A stretch of 64,000 bases of DNA, taken from the NCBI GenBank assembly GCA_009617715.1, contig VTFK01000248.1, positions 1 through 64,000 on the forward strand, read 5' to 3'. The translations under genes were made by a program, and so were the position numbers. Shown piece after piece: positions 24,206 through 36,365 of the stretch. How positions within the stretch are numbered: the first letter of the stretch is position 1; each line of letters opens with the position of its first letter. The notes beneath the pieces are model-generated. The model was not told the origin of the DNA. It ran no database searches and saw only the letters and a list, made by a program, of their open reading frames with translations. The DNA comes from Plectrocnemia conspersa. Taxonomy: Eukaryota > Arthropoda > Insecta > Trichoptera > Polycentropodidae.

Positions 24206-25477
24206 TTAGGAAAAGCGGAAAGTAATGATAATTTTTAAAGGGACGATTTTAAAATTAGTTTGCCGCCAGTTGTCGTCGAGTTAACACGTAAGATTTGATC
24301 TTATTTTGTAACTCTGTTAGTCTACTTTTGTTAATACTCAGAAGGTTTTTTTTACCCTATAGAAAAAAATGTCAAGGCCAGAAATCGAGGAGACCCATTT
24401 GCGTTATTATATGCTATTTTTCTTCGATCAAGGAAAGAAAGCAAAAGAAGCCACTCAGATCATCTGTGAAATTTATGGAGATGTATTGCATCTTCAAAAA
24501 TGTCACAGGTGGTTTAGAAAATTTAAAAGTGGTAATAGGGGTTGAAAAATGCTGCCAAATCGGGAAGACCTACAAAATTAGACGATGACGTGTTAAAATC
24601 AGCAGTGGAAGCGGATCCCCGAAAAACCACCAAAGAATTGTCAGAGGAGCTTGGTTGCTCTTGGACGACCGTTAAAGACCATCTCAAGCGCATTGGAAAA
24701 AAAAACACAGGCAAGGAATTTGGGTACCGCACGAACTTTTACAAACGGCCATTGAGCAGCGAATTACCATCTGTTCGTCGCTATTGTCTAGGCACGAAAC
24801 GGCATCACTTCTGAGAAGGATCGTTACAAGCGATGAGAAGTGCATTCTATACAACAATTCAAAGAAAAAAATCAATGGCTTTCTAAAAACGAAGTACCCA
24901 TACTTGACCCTAAACCCTCATTGACCTTAAAAAAGATCCTTCTTTGTGTTTGGTGGGACATGATTGGCATCATCCATTATGAGTTATTAAAACCTGGTCA
25001 AACAATTACTACAGAGGTTTACTGTATTCAAATAGTCAGAATGAAAGCAGAGCTGTTGAAAAAACATTCAGTTTTGGTCAACAATTAAAGGCGAATTTTG
25101 CAGCACGACAATGCCAGACCACACGCGGCACGGATCACGCAGGAAAAAATCATGGAGCTTGATTTTGAAGTTTTACAGCATCCCCCACATTCCACCGATA
25201 TCGCACCCTCTGCCTACCATCTTTTCAGATCTTTAGAGCATTCCCTTAAAAATAAAAATTTTAATTCATTTGACAGTATCGAAAATCACATAGAATCATT
25301 CTTTAACGAAAAACCTGCAGAGATTTATAAGAAAGGGATTGAAAAGCTGCCTGATCGTTGGAGAAAAGTAATAGAAAACAATGAAAATTATTTTACTAAT
25401 TAAAATTGTATATATATTTTTTTTAATAAATTTTTTGTATGTGAAAAAAAATTATCATTACTTTCCGCTTTTCCTAA
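24206..25477 (+). mobile_element. mariner-type DNA transposon, complete but inactive
   Basis: The element is 1,272 bp and bounded by nearly identical 28-bp terminal inverted repeats starting TTAGGAAAAGCGGAAAGTAA. A TA sits on each side (24,204-24,205 and 25,478-25,479), the classic Tc1/mariner target duplication. The ends are well preserved while the transposase is broken, so the copy could still be mobilised in trans only if a related transposase exists elsewhere. Confidence 0.95.
24369..25403 (+). pseudogene. Mariner transposase pseudogene (D34D lineage)
   Basis: The reading starts MSRPEIEETHLRYY, carries the N-terminal helix-turn-helix region with WFRKFKSGN, then SGRPTKLDDD and a second HTH-like block (TTKELSEELGCSWTTVKDHL). 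The catalytic core shows TSDEKC (first Asp), HDNARPH (second Asp) and, 34 residues on, APSAYHLF where the third Asp is expected. Breaks in order are a frameshift near 24,538, another near 24,710-24,722, a third at the A-run near 24,866 and an in-frame TAA at 25,086-25,088. The third catalytic Asp is replaced by Ala (a GAC to GCC change would do it). In an intact relative this enzyme would cut and paste the element at TA sites. Confidence 0.93.
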
Positions 25478-25479
25478 TA

Positions 25480-25860
25480 TAAAATATTTTTTTAATTGGA
25501 ATAAATGAATCTAAATAGTTTCTATTGAAAATAATATAAAAAAAAATATATAATATTAATTTTATAAAAAAATATTCAAAGCCTCTGTATTGATAGAAGA
25601 AATCTACAAAATAAATAATAAATATGTAAAATAAATTAACGAAATTTAATAATAAAAAAGTAAAATATACTAATACAAAAAAGTGGTAAAATAAATCAAA
25701 GCAATAAAACGTTAAGAATCACTGACACCTCCCCCCACTTATAATTTACTGTAAATGCAATATAAAATAATAATAAATAATCAACAACAGAAAGAACACA
25801 CTCCCAGGTGCATATTAACAAATTAGCAAATCTGTATAAATTAACTCACTACTCAAAGGG
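25480..25860. other. AT-rich non-coding DNA with a piggyBac-like end motif
   Basis: No gene. At its right edge, on the minus strand, TTAA is followed by CCCTTTGAGTAGTGAG (25,845-25,864), resembling the TTAA plus CCC(T) start of piggyBac-type elements. No matching opposite end was found, so only the motif is recorded. Confidence 0.3.
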
Positions 25861-25964
25861 TTAAAGCGAAGCAGAAAAGAGAAATACGACATATAGAGAC
25901 GTGACGAAGTCACAGCAGCAAAGAATATAACACGGCACTGCATGGACACCTGACACATCTTGTT

Positions 25965-26085
25965 CCGCGAAATCACAGCCGGCAATAATACAACTCGACA
26001 CGCCAGCAAAGATTCTTCGACTTCCAAAATCTGCCATTTTAGCTCCACCGCCTGAACGGATTCTACATTTCTCTATAATATAAAC
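25965..26085 (+). repeat. Dispersed repeat R2, copy 2
   Basis: Ordered blocks match 17,875-18,015, including CAACTCGACAC and TTTTAGCTCCACCGCCTGAA. Overlapping minus-strand ORFs here are not considered coding. Confidence 0.5.
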
Positions 26086-28233
26086 ATATTTTTTTAATAT
26101 TCCTTGTAATATTTCGCTACGTGAGAAACGCTTTTTATATTTTTGAAAGTATAATACTTTTAACAGCATATATCTGTTACTTGATTTTTTTAGAACTATA
26201 TGGCATTTTACTATTTTTATTGCTTTAAACATACTCAACGATTTTAACTCAGTTTGCAATGTTCATTGCTATAAAAAGAAACAATTTTTTAATGAATTTC
26301 AGCAGTAGTTAAATTTTACGCACAATCAATTTGCTTCTAAAAAGCAATCTCTTTAGTAGTTATAAATTATACACCTATTCTGCGAATAGTAATGGGTACC
26401 TAAAGATTATTAGAAATATCAAGAATTACACCATTAAGGACATTATTTGTATTATACATTAATATATTTAAAAAAAAGTAAAAATAAACGTTTAGGGGAA
26501 AAAAATGTTCAACCTTTTCATTAGACCAATATAAAATACTAATGAGTTTAATCCTAATCCGGACCAGAAAAAAAAAGCTTTTATTTTTTTGCTCAAAATT
26601 AAAATGTTCAGGTTGCCTTTTGGTTTAATTACAATTTTAAATCTGGCGCCAGGGGATTCGGTTCTGCGTTTCAAATTATATTTTTGACGTCGCGTTGTTG
26701 TTAACCGTGAATTATGCGCGGGCGGTTAAAAATTTAACCGACGCTTATCGAGCGTTCGCCGAAAAGTTTTTAATCAAAACTCGACGCGTTATAAATACAC
26801 ACACATATATACGTGAAACGTAGTATTTTCCGTTAAAAACGTTTGTCCGCTTTTGGTAATGTGTTTTAGCCGCGTACAAACTGGTTATCAAGACTAGATC
26901 AAAGGGTATCATCACGCCACTAGTCCTCTCTCTCTCCCCGGTTTAATTAACGTTGCGCACGAATTTGCCCTCCGCTAAACTAAATAATATCATGTAAATT
27001 CGTGGGGTATTACCCCGAAATTGGCAGATTGTTGTCGTTAATCCAATTGAGAAACTTCTGCTCGACGCGTTTTAATTGCCGAACTTGTGTATTTTTGGGC
27101 GCTTGCCTCTTCGCCAAAAACGAGGACTATATTGTTAGTGACGAATTGAGTTATATTGAAGAATTGAAAATGGATCTTACAATGAGTTGTAGGATAATAA
27201 CAGATTATGGGTAAATGACATTTATATATATTTTCAAAGCAAAGAAATACAAAAATTGTATTTAGCGTTAGAGACAAAATATTGCTGAATAAAAGAGCTA
27301 ATATGTTTAATTTTAACAAAATAATATTTACATGCTTAAAAGACATGTGGGCGAAAATATTCTGCTTTCAATTAAGCAACCGACTTTATTATTTAAATAC
27401 ACAGAAGGTAATTATTGTATTTTTCCCACAAAATGTTTTAAGACATGCTTAGCCAAAATACACAAATATATTTGATTATTGCTTATGATAGATTATGATA
27501 CATTAAAGTTATTTGAAGCTGAATTTAGTACTCAATAATACAATAATAATAAAATCAGACAGAAAAAAGTCTATTGCTAAAAATTTTATTATAGTAAATT
27601 TTAATTAATTCTACAGCTACGTTTTTTGAGTATATACATATATAAAATATAATATACTAAATTATTTTGGCAGCTGCGGAATCTAAAATTTAAATAATAA
27701 TTGTGTAATTAGATCTCAAAGATCCGATGAATTGTTTGGACATGACAAACCTCTCACCACTTATTTCCCATCAAATCAATATAACAAAACAACATCTGTC
27801 AATTTATAAAATTCTCATTATGAAAACGAAAAAGCTTGTAGCATAGTCAATATCCGTTTCTCGGGCGACAGTAATTCCGAATCGGAAAACATACATAACT
27901 TCCGGCGAACCGGAAGGGTCAAACTTTTTGTATTTCTATTTATTTTTTCAATTCCAATTAAACCTCCATTAAACATTCACAGGCGCCGAAACAAGTCAGC
28001 ATCTGCTTCGAATCAAAAGTTTATATTAAAAAAGTTAGATGTAAGTCATGTAATATGAAATACAACTAAGCTTTTATATGTACTACAATACAATAAATTC
28101 CATAAGATACGATGCGCGCTGATTAGTAGCGGCCATTAGGCTGGTTTCGAATTGCCTTTTCGCGTTTCCCCACAATTTTACGATGAGACAAACAGAAACT
28201 TTATACGATAGAATAAAGTCAAACAGTACAAAC
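26086..28233. other. AT-rich non-coding DNA, presumed dystrophin intron
   Basis: No exon is supported. A GC-richer patch lies at 26,690-26,780. If the dystrophin exon at 28,234-28,339 is transcribed on the minus strand, this is its downstream intron; the next rod exon is not visible in this window. Confidence 0.45.
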
Positions 28234-28339
28234 CCTTTCCATGCAACTGTTGTCGATTGTCGGCACCCTTGAGACTCTCGGCCGTATGCACAAGTTCGTC
28301 CAGTTGGGGTTTCTTTTGCTCCAATTCACGAAGCACAGT
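28234..28339 (-). CDS. Dys: Dystrophin spectrin-repeat exon
   Basis: This 106-base exon lies between a strong acceptor (a run of T then CAG, ending at 28,340) and a donor AGG|GTTTGT at 28,234/28,233. It starts in phase 0, ends in phase 1 and encodes 35 residues beginning TVLRELEQKKPQLDELVHTA. The LEQ(K/R)(K/R)PQL(D/E)EL core and the spacing match the spectrin repeat just before the last rod repeats of animal dystrophins, where the vertebrate protein has a very similar LEQRRPQLEEL stretch. Dystrophin links actin to the membrane dystroglycan complex; this segment belongs to the elastic rod. Neighbouring exons are not visible within the window, so introns on both sides must be large. Nesprin or spectraplakin repeats are alternatives but fit less well. 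Confidence 0.8.
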
Positions 28340-31300
28340 CTGAAAAAAAAAAAATAGGTAAAGTAGTGAATCATTGTGTTTTATAATGACAATAGAACGT
28401 CTAATCACTTTTTTAATTTTTTTTTATAAATATTTATATAGTAAGAAATAAAGCGATCCATGCCTTCCAATTTTTTTATTTAAATTAGTTTTCATTCGAA
28501 GGCGTCAGTATGAGGGATTTTTGCAACATGTTTAGTAGTTGGTTGTTAATGAATAGTACTTATTTTGATGGAAATGTTTTTTCAAGCGAAATTTAAAAAT
28601 TCTCTAAAAACTACAACTTTAAATTGCTAACGTTCGCCAAAATTTAAGTACATATTTTTTCCGTATAGAGAAGCTAATACAAATCCACATTCTTTATATT
28701 TTATTTTAAATCCCGTATAAACTAAATATATTTTTTTTTTTAAATTATACATATTTTGATTTGAATCGATAAAATCAATTTTGTAATTTGTTGTCAAGCG
28801 CGCCCAAAACCAGGATTTCCCTTTCATATTTGCTTATTGTCATCTGGCAAGCGCTCGCTGCGCGCAGTTCTGTGCAATTAAATGAACAGTGAAATATGTT
28901 ATAATCAAAGCATTTTTCTTACAAAGTGTCGATTGAAGATGATTCAAAGTGATGTAGCATTGGAATTATAGACAATATAATCAAAACTATAAATTATGAG
29001 TGTGTTAGTAAGTGTTTCATTATATAAATAATATATCACGGTTATTCTAACAAAATTAATATTGACTTTCTAGGATCAAATAATAAAAGACAAACGGCAG
29101 TGATTTTGCAATTAAAGGTATACATACCAAAGCTAATTCAACATATTATAATGCTAGTAATAATGAAAAATCTCGTATTAGTGTAAACAAAACGTTACAT
29201 TTTATCCACTATATAGTATCGTTTACAGTTAATTTTCAGAAGCAATGATATATCTAATAGCATTTACGTATGGCAAACAATTAAAATATGACATATTGCG
29301 ACAATTTTGAACAAGATGAAAAGTAACTTACAGTAACTTCCGTCAATATTATTTTTCGATGATTATATTAGTAATAATAATGTGTTAAATGTTTAACTCT
29401 TGATATAGGTCTTATTGTTTTTAATTATTTTTCAGAAGCAATGATGGAACAATTTGATGACCTATATGGCTACAGCGTAGAATTGGTATATATAAACAAA
29501 GAGTGAATCTTCTCATGTTGAAGTTACTATCAGTGTGTATTATCATTTTATAAAGAACATACTACATAAGTTTGATGTAACTGAATATGTTGAATTTGGC
29601 AATTCCTAAAGAGAAATGATGGCACAGAACAAAAATTGATTAAAAACCATGACTTATACATACATATTTTGCCACATCGAAATTAAAAATAATTGGATAT
29701 CGATTATTACAGGTATGCAATCACATATGTATAATCATTGCAAAATGTCGTCTATTAGATAACATCCAGAAAACTACACATATGTATATTGCGAACCGTC
29801 GCTCGGAACGAAACGGTTTAGGTGAATTTTTTTGCTGCAATAATGGTTTTAATTTATTTTGATTCTTCAGCTAAATAACCGACTGCATCATTATCACGCG
29901 ATCGTCATAAAAGATACTATCCTCAAATATCAATTGATAAAAATACGTTTTATTAGTATTTATACGGTTTAATCGACATTAACCTCAATCTTCATACGTA
30001 CTGAGTATATATATTACATGTTCACGTCTATAACGTTCCTGGTTTAGGCAAATTTAACGTATATGTGCATTAAATCGGAAGCAATGATAATGTTTATGTA
30101 TTATAAAAAGAAAAACTCACTTTTCGGCCTCAGAGCCCGTTGATCGAAATTCAATATTTGAAGATTTCGTTACGAAGATTGTTTTATGATTGTTTATCTA
30201 GTTTAATCAATGTATTCTTATAATCATAATCAACACATTGTGTATATATTTAGTTTTCATAGTTATAACACAGCTAGTTAATTTGCAATCCGATCAAATG
30301 ACGAATTAATGAAAAATATTGTCGCGTAGCAAAATTTTATTTATAAATAATAATTATTTACAACTGTTGTCACGTTACTGTCGGCCATTTTGTTTTGTAT
30401 TTGAATGCTTATTTTTCATTGGTCGAAACAACAGAATTCATTAACGGTCAAACTCAATTTTTATTTTTATTTATTATAATTAAATATATTTCCTTTGTTT
30501 ACGTGTATTATTATACACCGTTCATACAAAGCGTTATTTTAGTCAACGTGAACCATTTTAATGTAGTTTATTTTTAACTAAAAAAAATATTGCTGAATTT
30601 TATACAATATATATAATTGTAATTCTTTACACATGGTCTAATAAACATAAAAATCTCAAAAAGCCATAAATTATTTTAATTTTTCTATATAAAAGTATAT
30701 TTTAAAATTAGATGATTAAAAAAAAGGCACTGATCGCAGCTGCCGTGGATAACAGGCAGGTAGAAATTCGGACAAGCTCAGATAAAAACAAAGGCACCGC
30801 CTTAAGATTTCATTTAAAATAAGTGACACCCCTATCTTGTTCTTAATTATTTTTAACGAATAAGAAGACTTGTAGGGTGGGGCTAAAACCTGATGACAAA
30901 AACCAGACTATATAGTAATAACTAGTTCATATAAAAAATTGATCATATAACAAGTTAACGCAGATCTTTAACTTTACAAACCTTTCGACCATCAAACCAG
31001 TGTTATATTAAACTCAGATTTACAAAAATGTTAAAACATGTTGATTAAAAAAATATTCACCTCTAGTAAGCTTAATATTACAAAATAATAAATTATCTGT
31101 AAATAAATGTTAATGTGAATGATTTTTTTTTAAATCCTAACAAGTATTAAGAATATTAATACGAGCACACATCAAAATGTAAAATATGGATTTATGTGAT
31201 GTTAAACGCCCATAATCCTTGCACGCGGTGAACATAAATCACGAAACGTAATTGCAGTTAAGTATTAACTTCATGCATAAACATAAACTGATTCAAGACG

Positions 31301-31970
31301 TGAATAAAATTGACGCATTTTCAGGTCTTGCATAAGCTATTTAAGTGGCCCTTAAATCGTCTAAAGAGGGCACGATGAGACGTTATATCATAATAATAAA
31401 ACACCGGTATTCATATTAAAGTAAATAATTTTAATAATATATACATATGTGTATTTGCCTAGACAGTTAGGTATATGAATCATTATTTAATATGTACACG
31501 ACGAGACGCCAGAAAATAGTATATTATAACTAAAATAAAATAATACTAAAAATGTTTCATTAACTTGATAAAATCTTAATTAATTACACTTCTCAGCCGC
31601 AAAGATCCGAATCAATTAAAAGTAATATTTCACGTTAAGTTTTACTCCATCAAAAGTTTTCTCTAAAACTCGCTGATTATATATGGTAAATATTGTTTTT
31701 CTACGGCAATAAGAAATTATTTTTAATTACACAATAATAGGTAATTTACTTCAAGTTTTAGGCAATAAATTGTATATATGGATGTTTAAATTATATTAAA
31801 ATTGTGTATTGAAAGGATCATAACAAACGATTATTCACGTTTTTTTATTATTGTAATTATTTTTTTTTAATATTTCACTGTAACCTAACAGGCGTAATCC
31901 TAATGCGTTACAACGAGGAAAATATGTACAAATAGAGTAAGTCAATCAGACATAATGATATATTTTTTTA
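28340..31970. other. AT-rich non-coding DNA
   Basis: No gene supported. A possible tiny minus-strand exon with a GTGAGT donor near 30,117 was considered but has no domain and no clear acceptor. Repeated AGAAGCAATGAT words near 29,240 and 29,433 are the only local pattern. Confidence 0.4.
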
Positions 31971-32040
31971 TTTTTTTAGATTAAATTAAGACCATCGTGG
32001 CCTAACAGGTTACTCCAATGCGCCGCGATGATGGAAACCA
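31880..32040 (-). repeat. LINE 3'-end duplicated block
   Basis: Two related blocks sit beyond the LINE coding remnant: GTAACCTAACAGGCGTAATC...ATGCGTTACAACGAGG at about 31,881 and GTGGCCTAACAGGTTACTCC...ATGCGCCGCGATGATGG at about 31,996. They probably derive from the 3' untranslated tail of the LINE on the minus strand. Confidence 0.5.
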
Positions 32041-32094
32041 AATTTTAAATTTATAAAACATAAAAAAAGTATATATACATAAGTATAATAATAC

Positions 32095-33490
32095 TTAAGC
32101 ATAACAAAAATTATAAAATATCAAAATTAAATGATACAAACTGGACAGATCCTCGTAGTTAACATTAAATAAATCAATATGTAATGCCAGCGTATTAAGG
32201 AGCCGCATGGCCACAGCTAAAGACGAGTCGGCAAGTGCAGATGTCCTAGCCCTAACGGTCAACAAAAGAGGTCGCGATCGTGATTCTCGAAAATCTTCCG
32301 GAACCCAAAACTGGAATTCCTCGAGAATAGCTGGATTGTCGACAGCACCTTTTAGTAATTTGAAAAAATGCTTAGCGACATACAGCTTTCTGCGATAACT
32401 CAGCGAATCATATCCCAACGCTCCTAAAAGAAAGGCGCTGGGATATAAGTACGGATAATAACCAAATGTCCTTTTGTAAAGGTATCTTAAATACCTTTTT
32501 TTGAATTTTTTCCACTAAAAGGGAATATTTGGCTATTCGGGGAGTCCAAATTATAGATCCCGATTCAAGAATGCTACGAACTAAGGTGTCATAGAGGATG
32601 CGAATAACTGACGGATCGTCAAAGTGAAAGGCATTCCTCATAACAAAGCCGAGCATCTTGGAAGATTTATCACAGACGTCGTGTATGTGTAGAGAGAACC
32701 TCCATTTGCTCTCGAAAGTGATTACGAGATCTTTAGTGAAAGTTTCTTTAGTCAACATGTTACCACCGAGATGGTAGAAATAAGCTGATGGCGAACGGGA
32801 TCGAGAAAATGACACAGTATGGTACTTTCCGACACTAAAGGGCAGACAGTTAACGGAAGCCCATCTCCACAGAGAGTATAAATCACTTTGTAGAGAGAAG
32901 GAGTCCACAACAGATCGAATGCATTTATATAATTTTAAATCATCTGCGTACAGAAGAAAATTTGAATTTTTAATTGCTGTATTTATGTCATTAATAAATA
33001 ACACAAAAAGCAGAGGTCCCAGATTGGATCCTTGAGGAGCCCCCGAAGGGGTAAAATATTCTTTTGACAATCGGCCACCATAGGTTACAAACTGTCTACG
33101 ATTGCTTAAATAACTCGAGAATCTACTTGAATTCTCGCATCGAGAGAAGTTGTCACCGTTAGTAACAGTGGAATGGGCAGGACGAAACCCGTGCTGTTGG
33201 TCTAACAAAACTTGCCGATAGTGATTATAGAGATATTTATGAATAATTATTTCAAATAATTTAGTAGGAGCTGACAACACTGCACTTGGTCTATAATTCT
33301 TTATATATAATTTGTCACCCTTTTATGAATAGGGGTGACTTTTGTGCATTTCCATAGATCAGGAAATGATGATGTCTTGAGAATCAGATCATAAATACAT
33401 TTTAGAGGAGCAGCGAGACTGACTTCGCAACCCTTCAAAATAAAATCGGGAATTAAATCAGGTCCAGAAGAATTTTTAATTTATTATATC
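32095..33490 (-). pseudogene. Jockey/CR1-type LINE reverse transcriptase, dead fragment
   Basis: Read on the minus strand, the start (33,281-33,490) encodes SSGPDLIPDFILKGC and VTPIHK. A frameshift leads into the main block at 33,280-32,411 with LSAPTKLFE, HGFRPAHSTVTN, GAPQGSNLGPLLFVLFIND and the catalytic YADD (residues 111-114 of that block), then ESGSIIW. A further frameshift near 32,440-32,500 leads to the typical C-terminal tail SYRRKLYVAKHFFKLLKG and DNPAILEEFQFWVP. The stretch between STVTN and SSYLSNR is missing, which removes the motif with the first catalytic Asp. The endonuclease domain is absent, as in a 5'-truncated copy. An intact protein would copy its RNA at a nicked target. 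Confidence 0.9.
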
Positions 33491-33559
33491 CGTATCTAAA
33501 ATCTGAGTGCTCAGTTTCTTTGATGGTCAGTACTGAAGACCAAGAACATGAAGAAGGAA

Positions 33560-33740
33560 GCGACTGAGCAGAAGGCGAAAAATATATATATACCTACAAG
33601 TAAGTAGAATTTGTGACATCTAAATATATATAAATAATTATAAATTATCATGTGTAATATAATTTATAATCAATACAAGTCATTTCTTAGCTAAGACCAG
33701 TTTTACATAAAGAGCGCATTTTTATAAATAATAAATCGCA
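33560..33740. other. AT-rich non-coding DNA
   Basis: No gene supported. Confidence 0.4.
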
Positions 33741-33744
33741 AAAG

Positions 33745-33830
33745 TATGTTGCCGTGGCTCGAACCCACGGCTTCCAAATTACCGCACTTTTGCCCTGTGT
33801 ACTTTCACGTATCGGTACATTCCTCACGGC
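33745..33830 (-). repeat. tRNA-like T-arm, probable SINE remnant
   Basis: On the minus strand, GCCGTGGGTTCGAGCCACGG forms a perfect 7-bp stem with a GTTCGAG loop and holds a consensus box B (GGTTCGAGCC). A box-A-like GGCAAAAGTGCGG lies about 20 bases upstream, closer than in real tRNA genes, and no acceptor or anticodon arms can be folded. It is therefore not a functional tRNA gene and differs from the SINE family above. Confidence 0.4.
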
Positions 33831-36120
33831 GAGCGACCAATCACAGTAAAAAAAATTAAAAGCGCGATAAAATCACGTGTTTTAAAAAATATTATTCCAG
33901 AGTGACTCTTGAAAATAATTAAATTGTAGAAAACTAATTTATTCTTAAAATGAATAATATTTCATTTTGTCGCTTTTCTTGATAGGACACTAAAAAAAAT
34001 ACTTTAAAATTCATTAATATAATGTAAAAACTAAAGCTCAAACAACTACATGTAACAGTAATAATATTTATATAGTAATAGGATTAATATGGAGAAACTA
34101 TATTTTCTATATGTAATAAATTCAGAAAACTCTTAGATCATAACGACAATATTTCATGTCTGGTGAGCAAACTTCTAATATAAAAACGTAAACAAACTGT
34201 CAAATAATATTAAGACATTCATTTACGCTTGAATGGACAAGTGTCACAAATAGCAACGGAATACACTGATAATTATTACATATCCTAGGTACACTGATAA
34301 TTATTATTAAAATAGATACAAAGAAAATTCATAGATTTGTGTATTTAATAACATTTTATTAATTATTTTTTAAATGGCATTTTTTTTCGTAAAAAAAATA
34401 ATTGAATTAAATATTTGTTCCTTTATAAAATGCGACCGAAAGTACCGTAACTAAAAGGGCAAAAGCCAGATGGTGTCACTGTTGCCAGATAGCACACAAC
34501 TTGATAGTTAGAAGGTCAAATAACAAATATAAAGAGTTATTTCGAGAAAGACAAGGAAAGTTAGGTGATAAATTATTTTAGGCACATCTGAAGAAAAAAG
34601 TTAAAACACTGTATTAAATATATAAATAAAAAGAGTCTCAAGTTTAGAATTTAACGTACACACTGAACCAACTGTTGGGACAGAATTTTCTAGAAGAAAT
34701 TGCAGGGACAAAGTAACGATTAACTCAGTTACTAGTTGTTCGCAAACTAACCGTGCAATAAACTAACGTTGCTAAACTCGCAGCGACACTACATAAACGC
34801 GCAGACACGTGTCGTGGTGAAATATAGAATAGAGTTATATTAAAATTATAAGACAATGCACGTAAATTAAATATAACGAGTCCCACCGGCAGCTGAATTA
34901 ATAACTAAAACTGCGCAAAAACGGAAAAGCAATTAAAAGTTTCAGACCGTTCGCATTGCATACGTTAATTATGCGATATGCACGTAAGTCGCTTTTAAAG
35001 CTTCTCTTTTAGCACTTAATTGAATACGTATATATACATATACGTATTTTTTAATAATTTATTGAACCTAAGATAAATATAATATTATTATTAGAAAGAC
35101 GCGACTTATACATTTTAAAAACAGTGATGCGGCAGACATATTTTTTATCGTCTGGTTTAAATTGAATGCAGGAATAACTAGTAATAAGAAAATAAAGATG
35201 TCTAATATATTACATAGCGGAGAAGTCTCGAAAACAGCCAAGGAGCCAATTTTACGCTCCTTGCTCCTGTATATATGAAAAGGAAAATGAAATAGGATCG
35301 TCAGCCATCCGGTAGGATTTTTTCCGACATTTTTTATCACGTCTATCTGTCTGTTTAATAACTTTTTCGGTCAATATGGATGTAACGCGCACATACATTA
35401 TGGCAATCTGCCATGATCGATGTCGAAAGTCGTCGAACAAAACGAATAAAAATAATTTTATTTAAAAAAAATATTAGTCATTATCGACATTTTTATAAAA
35501 TGGAAAGTATTTATATTAAAAATTTAACAGGTACTTGGAATTTTTATTTTTGTTGTTTTATCGTGAGATATTCATATAATTTAATTTCTAGGAAATGATT
35601 AACATTTTATTTTGCTAAAGAAATATTATTTTAAGCTTGTTTATTAAAATAAAACGCCAAATGATAATTAATATATTATTATTATTTATAAAAGTAATAA
35701 ATTTAAGAAATATATTATTCATATATCAAATAACTTGATATATGAAAAATATGTAATATTTTCCCATAAACATTAACGTTTAAAAACATTTTTGCTTTAA
35801 AAAAATATTCAAAAAAATCATTTTTAATAGAATTTGTATTATATAATTGCTTATTATACTTAATCCTTTTTTGTATAAAATAATCAAAATTTTTTTTTTT
35901 TATTTTGATATGTTTTTTTTTTAAATAAAATCGATAATAACAAATAAAAAAACTAGACATCATTACAAATATCGAATGTTACAGTATGTGATTTTACATA
36001 TATCTTATTTTTGTGGTAAAGTTTGAGAGATATTATTAGGATATTTTGAAAACCTCATAATAAATAAAAATCGAACCGTAATCAGCAATAAAAATCCCAT
36101 AAAGTAAAATTTTTTTTATT
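33831..36120. other. AT-rich non-coding DNA
   Basis: No gene supported. A moderately GC-rich patch at 34,660-34,830 begins CTGTTGGGACAGA, a word also found at 61,584; shared LTR origin is possible but unproven. Confidence 0.4.
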
Positions 36121-36149
36121 AATGAAAACAACACATGTAAAGTGTCATT

Positions 36150-36365
36150 ACACCCAAAGCGCGGTCCCAAGTTCAATATTACTACAAAACCGGACCTCCA
36201 AACCAACCCCCTTCACTTTGGGGTGGAAAACGGGTAGCTTTGCTGCCCATCGCCGGTGTGAGGCGCTCAATGGAGGACAGGAAAGAGACGGACTATCCGC
36301 AAGAAGGAAGACGAAAGGAAGACAAGACTAATAGTGGGGGGAGTACCCCCTTCGACAGGTGTCTT
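36150..36365. other. GC-rich patch of unknown origin
   Basis: It contains purine-rich AGGAAGACGAAAGGAAGACA and a GGGGGGAGTACCCCC palindrome. The 69-codon ORF across it has no motif. It may be a remnant of an unidentified element. Confidence 0.35.

Noticed and set aside
30110..30180. Small minus-strand exon with a GTGAGT donor
   Set aside because: No convincing acceptor, no spectrin-like or other recognised residues.
33745..33830. A tRNA gene
   Set aside because: Only the T-arm folds; box spacing is too short and no acceptor or anticodon arm can be formed.
34660..34830. LTR pair with 61,584-61,960
   Set aside because: Only a 13-base word (CTGTTGGGACAGA) is shared; no extended similarity, primer site or target duplication.
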